A stretch of 64,000 nt of DNA from positions 1,240,001-1,304,000 of the forward strand of contig OZ282574.1 of the NCBI GenBank assembly GCA_965641885.1, read 5' to 3'. The position numbers and the translations under genes are program-made. How positions within the stretch are numbered: position 1 is the stretch's first letter; each line of letters begins with the position of its first letter. Shown here piece by piece: positions 33,734 to 42,304 of this stretch. The notes below the pieces were generated by a model that saw only the letters and a list, made by a program, of their open reading frames with translations, was not told the origin of the DNA and did not search any database. The stretch is from Pseudophaeobacter sp965641885 (GTDB lineage: Bacteria > Pseudomonadota > Alphaproteobacteria > Rhodobacterales > Rhodobacteraceae).

Positions 33734-35347
33734 ATGCTGAGTGTTAGCGCCCATAGCGATACCTTCACCCGCGATAACCTGCCGCCCGCAGAGCAATGGC
33801 CAGAGTTTCTGCTGCAGGGGTTTGACTACCCCGAGCGGCTGAATGTTGGGGTGGAGCTGACCGATGCCATGGTGGGCAAGGGATTTGGCGACCGCACTGC
33901 TCTTATTGGGAATGGCCGCAGGCGTACCTATAAGGAGCTGACGGACTGGACCAACCGCCTGGCCCATGTGCTGAGTGAAGATTTGGGCGTAAAGCCCGGA
34001 AACCGTGTGTTGATCCGCTCGGCCAACAACCCGGCCATGGTGGCCTGCTGGCTGGCTGCAACCAAGGTTGGCGCGGTGGTGGTGAATACCATGCCGATGC
34101 TGCGCGCAGGCGAGTTGGGACAGATTATTGACAAGGGTGAGATCGGCCACGCGCTCTGCGACACCCGGTTGATGGACGAGCTGGTGCTCTGCGCTGAGGA
34201 CTCTGCCTACCTGAAATCCGTTGTGGGCTTTGATGGTACCTCTAATCATGATGCCGAACTGGATCGTTTGGCGCTGGAGAAATCAGTAACCTACACTGCC
34301 GTCGAGACCGGGCGTGATGATGTGGCGCTTTTGGGCTTTACCTCAGGCACCACGGGCTCACCCAAGGCAACGATGCATTTCCACCGCGATCTGTTGATCA
34401 TTGCCGATGGCTATGCGCGTGAGGTTCTGGATGTGCAGCCAGAGGATATCTTTATCGGCTCGCCGCCTCTGGCCTTTACCTTTGGCCTCGGTGGCCTCGC
34501 GATCTTTCCCTTGCGGTTTGGCGCCGCGGCGACCCTGCTAGAGAATGCGTCACCGCCGAACCTGATCGAGATCATCCAGAAATACCGGGCCACGGTTTGT
34601 TTCACCGCACCAACAGCCTACCGCGTGATGTTGCAGGCGATGGAGGAGGGGGCGGACCTCAGCTCGCTGCGGGCTGCGGTTTCAGCTGGGGAAACCCTGC
34701 CTGCGCCGGTTTACGATGACTGGATTGCAAAAACCGGCAAGCCAATGCTGGATGGCATTGGCGCCACCGAAATGCTGCATATCTTTATCACCAACCGGTT
34801 TTCCGACCATCGCCCCTCTTGCACAGGTAAGCCGGTGCAGGGCTATCAGGTCCGTGTTCTGGCCGCCGATGGTGCCGAGGCGCCGCGCGGCGAGGTCGGG
34901 CGTTTGGCCGTAAGGGGCCCTACCGGTTGCCGCTATCTGGCAGATGATCGCCAGCTGAGCTATGTGCAGGATGGCTGGAACGTAACAGGCGACAGCTTTA
35001 TGATGGACGCGGACGGCTATCTGCATTTTGCCGCCCGCAACGACGATATGATCATCTCGTCGGGCTACAATATCGCAGGCCCTGAGGTCGAAGCAGCGCT
35101 GTTGGGTCATGACGCGGTGGCGGAATGCGCCGTGATTGGCGCCCCAAACGAGGCACGCGGTGAGATTGTCGAGGCGCATGTGGTGCTCTCACCGGGGCAT
35201 AGTCCGTCCGACGCACTTGCCAAGCTGCTCCAGGATCACGTAAAGGCCAGCATCGCGCCCTTTAAGTACCCGCGCTCGGTCGTTTTTGCCAAGGAGTTGC
35301 CAAAGACGGAAACGGGCAAAATTCAACGCTTCCGTCTCAAGGGCTAG
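33734..35347 (+). CDS. aryl-CoA ligase (2-aminobenzoate/benzoate-CoA ligase family)
   Basis: A 537-aa AMP-forming acyl-CoA synthetase that would activate the aromatic acid to its CoA thioester, the entry step of the pathway. AMP-binding motifs: LLGFTSGTTGSPKATMHFHR (P-loop), GIGATEMLHIFI, GDSFMMDADGYLHFAARNDD and the C-terminal lysine in LPKTETGKIQRFRLKG. Homology is highest to the benzoate/anthranilate-CoA ligase group (RSANNPAMVACWLAATKVGA region). The start at 33734 lies one base after the preceding stop; an upstream start at 33665 would overlap that gene widely. Substrate: 2-aminobenzoate is favoured by the neighbouring fusion enzyme. Confidence 0.9.
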   Translation: MLSVSAHSDTFTRDNLPPAEQWPEFLLQGFDYPERLNVGVELTDAMVGKGFGDRTALIGNGRRRTYKELTDWTNRLAHVLSEDLGVKPGNRVLIRSANNPAMVACWLAATKVGAVVVNTMPMLRAGELGQIIDKGEIGHALCDTRLMDELVLCAEDSAYLKSVVGFDGTSNHDAELDRLALEKSVTYTAVETGRDDVALLGFTSGTTGSPKATMHFHRDLLIIADGYAREVLDVQPEDIFIGSPPLAFTFGLGGLAIFPLRFGAAATLLENASPPNLIEIIQKYRATVCFTAPTAYRVMLQAMEEGADLSSLRAAVSAGETLPAPVYDDWIAKTGKPMLDGIGATEMLHIFITNRFSDHRPSCTGKPVQGYQVRVLAADGAEAPRGEVGRLAVRGPTGCRYLADDRQLSYVQDGWNVTGDSFMMDADGYLHFAARNDDMIISSGYNIAGPEVEAALLGHDAVAECAVIGAPNEARGEIVEAHVVLSPGHSPSDALAKLLQDHVKASIAPFKYPRSVVFAKELPKTETGKIQRFRLKG

Positions 35348-35442
35348 CTGCTTGTCTCAACAGGACACATAGGGAGAGGCTGGGCGCCGTGCCGTGCACC
35401 ATAAGGCGGCAACGCGCTGGCCTGTCCTTTCCTGTCCTTTTG

Positions 35443-36027
35443 TTATGCTGCTTTAGCGCCCAGTTTTTGCGCTTTCCGAAGCCAGCCCTCGACGGCCATT
35501 TTCTTGGGGTGCGAGGCCGGGGCAAAATGCGTGGTTTTGACCGGCTTTAGGCCGATGAACCCAAGGATCTGCCGCTCAATTTGATTGATCATGGCCTTTT
35601 TGTAGAGCAGCGACAGGGCCCAGCCCGGGGTGTCTGATGTTACGAAAACCCGGCCGCTGCGGCCTTTCAGCAATGGCGCAGGAATGCCCATCGTTGTGTT
35701 TCTTGGATCAAAAGCTGTGCCTGGCAACAGGGCGCGGTCAAACAGTCCTTTCAGCTTTGCTGGCAGCCCGCCCCACCACATTGGCGTGGTCAGCACAAAG
35801 TGCTCGCACCATTCCAGATCGCGCATGACCCCTTCTAAATCGGGCTCGAGTGGTTTGATCTGGCTGTAGCCGGCAAAACCGAAATCAATATCAAACTGCA
35901 GATCGTTCAGGTGGGTCAGGCGCAGCTCATGGCCACTGCCTTCGGCGGCGCGATGATAGGTGAGGCTCAACTCTTTCGACAGTGACGTCTCGGCAGGATG
36001 GCCGTTGAGAATAAAGATTCGGGTCAT
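35443..36027 (-). CDS. NAD(P)H-dependent flavin oxidoreductase (flavodoxin-like fold, KefF/NQO family)
   Basis: A 194-aa flavodoxin-fold quinone reductase. It has RIFILNGHPAETSLSKEL (FMN phosphate loop), the ECFVLTTPMWWGG-like segment HFVLTTPMWWGGLPAKLKG, and FVTSDTPGWALSLLY. Such enzymes reduce quinones or electrophiles by two electrons and often are induced by reactive electrophiles. The start at 36027 has GGAG 6 bases upstream. The promoter holds a striking array of inverted repeats (36042-36112) that looks like binding sites of a TetR-type repressor, but no such regulator gene is adjacent. Convergent with the CoA ligase. Confidence 0.9.
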   Translation of the reverse strand: MTRIFILNGHPAETSLSKELSLTYHRAAEGSGHELRLTHLNDLQFDIDFGFAGYSQIKPLEPDLEGVMRDLEWCEHFVLTTPMWWGGLPAKLKGLFDRALLPGTAFDPRNTTMGIPAPLLKGRSGRVFVTSDTPGWALSLLYKKAMINQIERQILGFIGLKPVKTTHFAPASHPKKMAVEGWLRKAQKLGAKAA

Positions 36028-36041
36028 AAGGGGCTCCAAAA

Positions 36042-36112
36042 CTGACTTTGGTCACTTATTGGCGCAAAATTGACCGCAGTCAATAATTATTTGACCGCAG
36101 TCAATTTTGCGC
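36042..36112. promoter_or_regulatory. array of TGAC-N4-GTCA dyads, candidate repressor operators
   Basis: Two identical sites TTGACCGCAGTCAA (36070-36083 and 36091-36104) lie exactly 21 bp apart, about two helical turns, and a third related dyad TGACTTTGGTCA is at 36043-36054. The two identical sites are enclosed in a larger inverted repeat with 13-bp perfect arms (36062-36074 and 36100-36112). They sit 16-85 bases upstream of the oxidoreductase start, right where a promoter must be. Confidence 0.8.
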
Positions 36113-36213
36113 ACCCGCACGGCGAAAGGGCCAGCCCTGGCTGCTCTGTGTTTTTGTATTGGACGAAACTATCCTGCCAGAGCTAGGTGCGATGTCAGCG
36201 TATCAGGGCAAGA

Positions 36214-36831
36214 CTAGGGGAACTGGGGCACGGGGTCGCCATCGTGCCATTGTGGATATTTCTGCATGATCGCCTCAAAGCGGGCGCTGGTCAGAAACCG
36301 GTCAAGCCAAAGCTGCAGTGCGGGCCAGGGCTGCTGGTCAAACCATGGTTTGTCGATAAAGGCAAACTGGCGCACGAAGGGCAAGATTGCGTAGTCAGCA
36401 ATCGAGGCCTGATCAAAGATCCAGGTGTCAATTTGCATGTCCAAAGCGGCCAAAAAACGGGCGGCTTCCTGACGTTGTATGTCCGGGTCGGCCTCGGGGT
36501 AGCGGCTGGCGTATTTGGTCTGGTCCAGTGCGGTCTTGAAGGGCCCGTCAGATCTGGCGATCCAGTCCCACCCAGCCTCGGGCATAGACAACCAGCCTTC
36601 CGGGTCGTTTTGCTGCAAGGCCCAGACCATGATGTCCAGGCTTTCGTCGATGGCCTGGGCATTGGTCACAAGACACGGGACGGTCCCACTGGGCGATGCC
36701 TGCAAAAACGCTGCAGGCTTGTCCCGCAACACCACTTCGCGCAGCGTGACGCTATGGGCCGCAGAGGACAGCGCAAGGCGGGCCCGCATCGCATAGGGGC
36801 AACGGCGAAAGGAGTAGAGAATACTGGTCAT
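36214..36831 (-). CDS. glutathione S-transferase family protein
   Basis: A 205-aa GST-fold protein. The thioredoxin-like N-domain starts ILYSFRRCPYAMRARLAL, with a cysteine at the active-site position (CPYAMR), as in Omega-like or glutaredoxin-like GSTs, and has SGTVPCLV (cis-Pro) and ESLDIMVWAL. The helical C-domain ends with WPALQLWLDRFL. It may act in reduction or glutathionyl transfer. It lies upstream of the NAD(P)H oxidoreductase on the same strand, but about 190 bases and the operator array separate them. Confidence 0.9.
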   Translation of the reverse strand: MTSILYSFRRCPYAMRARLALSSAAHSVTLREVVLRDKPAAFLQASPSGTVPCLVTNAQAIDESLDIMVWALQQNDPEGWLSMPEAGWDWIARSDGPFKTALDQTKYASRYPEADPDIQRQEAARFLAALDMQIDTWIFDQASIADYAILPFVRQFAFIDKPWFDQQPWPALQLWLDRFLTSARFEAIMQKYPQWHDGDPVPQFP

Positions 36832-37026
36832 GAGATCTGACTTTTTTGTCCGGTGTTATACCGGAGGAGCTGGAGCTGATCTGGCCAAAGAGCAGGATTT
36901 TGGCCGCTTTGTCGAGAGGCGGGCAGAACGTTTTTGCCGCAGGACGCGGCGCAGGCCTTCCTTTCCAGATTGTGCGCGGCTACTTCTGTCTGAAGTGTTT
37001 CAAAAGCTATAGGGGCGCGCGGCCAC

Positions 37027-37599
37027 ATGACTTCTTTTCCAAAAATCTGGTTTCTGCGCCACGGGCAAACGGAATGGAACGCTGAGCGGCGCATCCAGGG
37101 CCAGCTGGAGTCCCGGTTGAGCCCGCTGGGGCAATCCCATGCGCAGCAACAGGCCGTTTTGCTGCGCCCCATTTTGATGCAGGCACCGGATTGTTTTGCT
37201 TCGCCGCTTGGACGCGCCCAGGAGACGGCGGCTATTGCTTTGGCCGGGACGGATTTTGCCACCGACCCGCGTCTCGCTGAGGCCGACGCGGGCGCGCTGC
37301 AGGGGCTCACCATGATGGATGTGGAGAGTCGTTTCCCTGAGATCTGGGCTGCCAACCCCAAACATCTGGATCTTTTCTGCGCCGCGCCAAATGGCGAAGG
37401 CTATACGAGTTTTCATGCGCGAATTCTGTCCTTTATGCAGGCTTTAACAGGGCCATCCGTGGTGGTTGCGCATGGATTGCTGGGGCAGGTGATGCGCGGT
37501 ATTGCGCAGGGGCTGTCACGTCAGCAGATGGCCGAACTCTCTAATCAACAAGGCTGCATTTATCTGCTGGAGGACGGCACCGAGAGGCTTTTGCAATAA
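37027..37599 (+). CDS. histidine phosphatase family protein
   Basis: A 190-aa phosphoglycerate-mutase-like protein. The catalytic RHG motif is at the N-terminus (IWFLRHGQTEWNAERRIQGQ), with the conserved SPLGRAQETA segment, a probable acid in LAEADAGALQGL, and the second histidine in VVVAHGLLGQVMRGI. Broad-specificity phosphatases of this group act on sugar phosphates or other metabolites; the substrate is not predictable. The stop is followed by an A/T-rich palindrome (CATTTTTTTG/AAAAAAATG) and then tRNA-Val. Confidence 0.9.
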   Translation: MTSFPKIWFLRHGQTEWNAERRIQGQLESRLSPLGQSHAQQQAVLLRPILMQAPDCFASPLGRAQETAAIALAGTDFATDPRLAEADAGALQGLTMMDVESRFPEIWAANPKHLDLFCAAPNGEGYTSFHARILSFMQALTGPSVVVAHGLLGQVMRGIAQGLSRQQMAELSNQQGCIYLLEDGTERLLQ

Positions 37600-37670
37600 T
37601 CATTTTTTTGAAAAAAATGCCGGTGCCCCTCTTGCGCCGGACCCGGTCTTTGGCTAAATCCCAGCGTGTC

Positions 37671-37746
<76 letters not shown>

Positions 37747-38137
37747 GACACCGCCCCCCTTAAAATTGTGCCTGACTTTATTAATGTAGGTGGATTTTTC
37801 ACGTTAACGGCTTTGCAAAAGTGCTGCCGTTCTATGGGCTGCAGCCGAACCACCTGATGCGCCGCCTGCTGGCAGATCTGCGTCAAATGAGGTGGCCGCC
37901 GCGCCCCTGTCAGGATTGCGCCAGTTGCCGTCAGCCCCACCTTGCGGCCGTCACTCTCACAGCCTCGCTAGGCAGGAGTTGGCAAGAGAGGGACAGGCTG
38001 GTTCATACCCGTGAGGGCATGAACCAGATCCGCAGGCTTTGGCTCATAGCTGTGAAAGGGGTGCCACAGCAGAAAACAACTGACATGCGAAAACAACTGC
38101 CATGAATTGCAACTCTGTTGCAGGCCTGCCGTGTCGA
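37747..38137. other. intergenic region with GNRA-loop hairpin
   Basis: About 390 bases downstream of tRNA-Val without a recognisable gene. It contains a long hairpin at 37998-38027: CTGGTTCAT pairs with ATGAACCAG, then an A-C mismatch, CCC/GGG and a GTGA (GNRA) tetraloop. There is no T-run on either side. It lies about 110 bases beyond the chemoreceptor stop. No integrase remnant was found beside the tRNA. Confidence 0.5.
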
Positions 38138-40804
38138 TCAGGCGTAGCGCTCGTACTCCTCATCAGGGGCACTGCCCTGGCCAAAGTCCTGCGCGTTGCC
38201 TGCATCAGCTGTGCTGCGGGCAACGGTGAAATGCGCCACAAGTTCCGTAAGGCGCCCGGCATCGCTTCGCAACATATGGCTGGCAGCAGTAGATTGCTCT
38301 ACCATTGCAGCGTTTTGTTGCGTGACTTTGTCCAGCTCGGTAATGCCGATATTGGTTTCGTTCAGGCCTGTGGCTTGCTCCGTCGCACCATCGGCAATTT
38401 CGGAAACCAATTGAGAGATATGGCCAATCTGCGTCACAATGGATTGCAAAGCTTTGCCTGCGCCCCCGACCAGTTCAACACCAGAGTCCACCTGTTTGGA
38501 ACTTTTGCTGATCAGATCAGTGATTTCTCGTGCGGCAGCCGCAGTCCGTTGCGAAAGGCCTCTGACCTCGGAGGCAACAACGGCAAAGCCACGACCGGCA
38601 TCGCCTGCGCGCGCAGCCTCTACACCCGCATTCAGGGCGAGCAGGTTGGTCTGAAAGGCAATGTCATCAATCACACCGATGATCTGGGCGATCTGTTTTG
38701 AGCTGGTCTCAATATCCTGCATCGCAACCACGGCACTTTCGACAATCTTGCCGCTGGCTGTTGCCTCGGCTTTTGTCTCTTGTGTTGTGGCCTCAGCAGA
38801 GCGCGCCCCTTCTGCAGCCGAGCGGACACTGGCCGTCAGCTCGTCCAAAGCCGCAGCCGTTTCTTCCAGCGTCGCAGCCTGGCTTTCGGTTCTGCGTGAC
38901 AGATCGTCTGACGCCTGACTGATTTCTGACGCCCCATTGCGGATCGAGGACGACACGGTGACCACTTCAACCACGGTGCTGCTCAGGGTTTCTGCGGTGC
39001 TGTTGAAATCCGCCTTTAGCTGGTCGTAGCCCGCGCTGAGTTCCTGGTCGATCCGATAGGTCAGATCCCCCTTGGAAAGATGCGCAAGACCGTCGCCAAT
39101 GGCGGCCACGGCCGCAGCTTGCTGGGCCTGATGCGCGGCTCTGTCGGCCTCGGTTGTCTCGGCCAGTTCCTGCCTTTCAACAAGACCATCGCGAAACACC
39201 GTCAGGGCCTTGGCAATCCGGTGGATTTCATCGCTGGCGCGGTCAAAGCCGAGAATGGGGCTCAGGTCGCCTTCGGCGAGGCGTTCGGTTGTTTGGCTGA
39301 TGGCATTGAGGGGGCGCTGCACCAACCATTGTGTCAACAGCAGTGCCGCAACCAAAAGCCCGCCTGAGAAGGCCAGAAGATATTCGAGATTGGCCTTTGC
39401 TTCGCTCACTTCAGAGGAAATTTCACCGGCCATGACGCCAATTTCGCCCAGACTTTCTGATCCCAGCAAGGAGGCCTGGCCTGCAATCTGCAGCACGATG
39501 TTTGCGGTTGATGCTGCTTCGACCTTTGCCGTTGCATCCGCGGTGATAGACGCGATTCTGTAGGCTGACAGCCCTTGTTCAGGATCTGCCAGGGCCGTGA
39601 TCGCACTGAGAGGGGCGTCAACCACGCCATCGCTAAAGCCTATAAAGCCATTGAGCGCATCTGCGGCGCGTTCCAGGGAGGTCGCGGCCAGACGGGTTTC
39701 GTCAACACCGGGGGAGGTTACCACATCCAGAGCGGCAACTTGGAAACTGCTGATCCAGGTGTTGATCTCAAGAAGTGTGTTGAGAAAGCCAACTTCATTG
39801 TCGATCAGGCTTTGAATGGCTTCGCGGTTGCCGGTGCTTGCGTCATCTGCGGCGATTGTCAGCTCAAAAACCATATCATCAACAGACGACGCAAGGATCG
39901 CGTCGCTGGACTGACGTGCTGACAAGACTGCCTGACGCAACTCAGCTGTTTGGTATTGGCCGCTTTGAATTGCATTTTCAAGCGTTGTGGTGGCCTCACG
40001 AAGTTCCGAAACCTCCACGACTTCTGCTGCACTGGTCTCAAGTGTATCCAAAGCGCCAGAAAGCCGGACGCTTGAGGCTTTTGCCAAATCTGAAAGAATG
40101 GCAGCCAGGCTGCTGTCTTGTGCGCTGCCAAGCGCCAGGGCGACACCGGACAACAGATTAAACTCTGCACGCGCCTCAAGAAGGGTTTGCAGCGTGGTGA
40201 ATTTGGTTTCCACCAGGTCCAGAAGGGTGGCATCAATCGAGGTCATCGTGTCCTCGCCGCCGGTTGTCAGATTGAAATAGGCATCATCCGCGATCTCGAC
40301 CAGCGCACCCTGCAGCGTGCTGCTCAGAGCCTGCAGTTCTGTCGTCTGTGCCATCACCCAAGCTGAGTTTTTGAAAGCAATCGAACGGGCCGAAATAGAG
40401 CCGGTGAGCGCGGCCTCAACTGCTGCAACATCTTTGGAAAACTCCGGGCGCCGGGCCTCGGGCAATTTTTCAACGACAGTTTCCAGCAGGAGGACGGCAT
40501 CATTCACTTTTTTCGTCGCGGTCTCCAGCACTTCAGGTGCCTCTGCCAGCATGACCGCAACCATAGCATTCTTGGTTTTACTTGCAGCCCCGATAAGCTG
40601 GGTACTCAGCTCCATTTGAGGCAGCTTTTCCTGGGCCAAACTGGTCATGTCGCCAGAGATGCGCTCGAAGGCAAAGAAAACTGCAAACCCGCAGGCAGCG
40701 GATGTGGCTGCCATGGACAAAAGGATCAGGATCATCTTGGCCCTGATGCTGGAAAGCGGATGGCGGCGGCGGCGTTTGGCTGTCTTGGGTGGCTGTTTCG
40801 GCAT
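38138..40804 (-). CDS. methyl-accepting chemotaxis protein with a very large periplasmic domain
   Basis: An 888-aa transmembrane chemoreceptor. A basic N-terminus is followed by TM1 (about 24-48), a mostly helical periplasmic part of about 425 residues, TM2 (about 475-495), HAMP domains (about 500-620) and the signalling domain with the hairpin tip EAARAGDAGRGFAVVASEVR. The periplasmic part is two to three times longer than in common four-helix-bundle receptors. The tail ends EEYERYA, with no clear CheR-binding pentapeptide. The start at 40804 has AGG nearby. The gene follows, on the same strand, an orphan periplasmic binding protein, which suggests sensing through that protein. Confidence 0.95.
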   Translation of the reverse strand: MPKQPPKTAKRRRRHPLSSIRAKMILILLSMAATSAACGFAVFFAFERISGDMTSLAQEKLPQMELSTQLIGAASKTKNAMVAVMLAEAPEVLETATKKVNDAVLLLETVVEKLPEARRPEFSKDVAAVEAALTGSISARSIAFKNSAWVMAQTTELQALSSTLQGALVEIADDAYFNLTTGGEDTMTSIDATLLDLVETKFTTLQTLLEARAEFNLLSGVALALGSAQDSSLAAILSDLAKASSVRLSGALDTLETSAAEVVEVSELREATTTLENAIQSGQYQTAELRQAVLSARQSSDAILASSVDDMVFELTIAADDASTGNREAIQSLIDNEVGFLNTLLEINTWISSFQVAALDVVTSPGVDETRLAATSLERAADALNGFIGFSDGVVDAPLSAITALADPEQGLSAYRIASITADATAKVEAASTANIVLQIAGQASLLGSESLGEIGVMAGEISSEVSEAKANLEYLLAFSGGLLVAALLLTQWLVQRPLNAISQTTERLAEGDLSPILGFDRASDEIHRIAKALTVFRDGLVERQELAETTEADRAAHQAQQAAAVAAIGDGLAHLSKGDLTYRIDQELSAGYDQLKADFNSTAETLSSTVVEVVTVSSSIRNGASEISQASDDLSRRTESQAATLEETAAALDELTASVRSAAEGARSAEATTQETKAEATASGKIVESAVVAMQDIETSSKQIAQIIGVIDDIAFQTNLLALNAGVEAARAGDAGRGFAVVASEVRGLSQRTAAAAREITDLISKSSKQVDSGVELVGGAGKALQSIVTQIGHISQLVSEIADGATEQATGLNETNIGITELDKVTQQNAAMVEQSTAASHMLRSDAGRLTELVAHFTVARSTADAGNAQDFGQGSAPDEEYERYA

Positions 40805-40835
40805 TTTGCTACCTGTATTTCCAGAACTTGGGGTC

Positions 40836-40858
40836 ATCTGCCCGGAAACCGGGCAGAT
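40836..40858. other. strong hairpin between binding-protein and chemoreceptor genes
   Basis: A perfect 10-bp stem ATCTGCCCGG/CCGGGCAGAT with an AAA loop lies between the binding-protein stop (40902) and the chemoreceptor start (40804). There is no T-run on the minus strand, so it may stabilise the upstream mRNA or dampen read-through rather than terminate fully. Confidence 0.75.
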
Positions 40859-40901
40859 TGTGTTTGTAAAGACGCGCTTGCGCCTTCACGCAATTTTGCG
40901 C

Positions 40902-42062
40902 TTACGAGCCGCCACCGGACACAACGGGCTGAAAGCCGCCATCCTTGGTGATTCTTGTCAGGAAAACGCTGTCCATGCCCTGATTGTCATCAGGTCCAAA
41001 GGTCATGGTGACGCCGCCAAAATCGACAGTACGAAGGCCAGCCAGGGCTGCAAGGAAGGAGGTCCGTGTCAGATCCGTACCGGCAGCATCCAGAGCAGCC
41101 AGGGCCAGGCGACCTGTCAAATAGCCTTCCAGGGTTACAAAACCTGGTTCCGCAGCTGGGTCAGCTGCCTTCAGGGCCTGCTGATACTGGGCAACGGCTG
41201 GCACCGAAGCATCCCAAGGAAAAGGAACGACCTGGCTGATGATCACATCTTCACCTGCATCACCAAGTTCCTTTGCCAGCGCATCGGAGCCAACAAAAGA
41301 GATGTTCACGAAGGTCGGGTTGAACTTGAGTTTGCGAGACAGTTTGATGAACTCGGCAACAGGTTTATAGGCGCCCACCATGACAACGGCATCTGGTTTT
41401 GCCTTTTTGATGGTCAGGAGCGCTTTTTTCACCGCGGTTGTATTTCGGGTGTAGGTTCCTTCGGCTATGAGCGTCATGCCACGGCTTTCCAAAGCGGCGG
41501 TGACGCCCGCCAGACCTACACGGCCAAAACCATCATCCTGGTACAGCAATGCAATATTCTTCATGCCCTTTTGGTCAACCAAATACTCAATCCAGGCTTC
41601 GGTTTCGGCAAAATAGGTGGCGCGAACGTTAAAGATGTTGCCGTGGCTCGCGTCGCGCAGGAAACCCGCACCGGTGAAGGGGCCAACAAAGGGAATATTG
41701 GCTTCGGTCGCGATTGGCTGCGTCGCAGAGGCGGTCGGCGTGCCGACAGCGCCGATCAGGCCAATGTGATTGTTGCCCTCAACAACGGACTTTACCAGAG
41801 CAACGGAGCGATCCGGCTCATAGCTGTCATTCATGCTTTCCAGGGTGATGGTGCGTCCATGAATGCCACCGGCGGCATTGGCTTCTTCAAAGGCAGCCAG
41901 CATGCCAAGGCGCATACCCTGTCCCAGGGCAGCGGCTGGACCTTCAAGAGCGGCGACCTGTGCAAAGGCAACAGAATTGCCGGACACGCCTTCTTCCGCA
42001 GTTGCGAGAACTGGCAGTGCCGCTAAAGCCGCAGCAACCAAGATAGACTTGTTGAATGACAT
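40902..42062 (-). CDS. periplasmic ligand-binding protein, branched-chain amino-acid type (orphan)
   Basis: A 386-aa binding protein of the Leu/Ile/Val (Peripla_BP_6) type. A signal peptide (about 1-23, ends ATAEE) is followed by VAFAQVAALEGPAAALGQGM, AFEEANAAGGIHGRTI and LLYQDDGFGRVGLAGV, typical of this fold. No ABC permease or ATPase genes are near, so a role in transport would need components elsewhere; the adjacent chemoreceptor gene suggests a sensory role. The start at 42062 is preferred over 42101 because it begins the signal peptide and follows GGAG. Confidence 0.92.
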   Translation of the reverse strand: MSFNKSILVAAALAALPVLATAEEGVSGNSVAFAQVAALEGPAAALGQGMRLGMLAAFEEANAAGGIHGRTITLESMNDSYEPDRSVALVKSVVEGNNHIGLIGAVGTPTASATQPIATEANIPFVGPFTGAGFLRDASHGNIFNVRATYFAETEAWIEYLVDQKGMKNIALLYQDDGFGRVGLAGVTAALESRGMTLIAEGTYTRNTTAVKKALLTIKKAKPDAVVMVGAYKPVAEFIKLSRKLKFNPTFVNISFVGSDALAKELGDAGEDVIISQVVPFPWDASVPAVAQYQQALKAADPAAEPGFVTLEGYLTGRLALAALDAAGTDLTRTSFLAALAGLRTVDFGGVTMTFGPDDNQGMDSVFLTRITKDGGFQPVVSGGGS

Positions 42063-42304
42063 CGTTTGGACTCCACAAAAAAATTTCATGGGGTCGAACA
42101 TGCATGCGACATGTTAATTTGTGCGCAAGACGGCCAAAAATGTGCGTAAAATTGTATGGGCCGTCCAAGCCCGCCAGCCTGATCTTTTGGTTTGGCCAGC
42201 CCCTGTTTCTTTTTTTGATTTGGCAGTCCAGAGACACCTGCCTTTCAAAAGGCGGGCCTGTGCAGGTTTTTTGCAAAATAGGAGGCTTGATCCGGTTTGC
42301 GTTT

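Noticed and set aside
37747..38137. Search for an integrated element next to tRNA-Val
   Set aside because: No integrase, no repeat of the tRNA 3' end, and only short unrecognised frames were seen.
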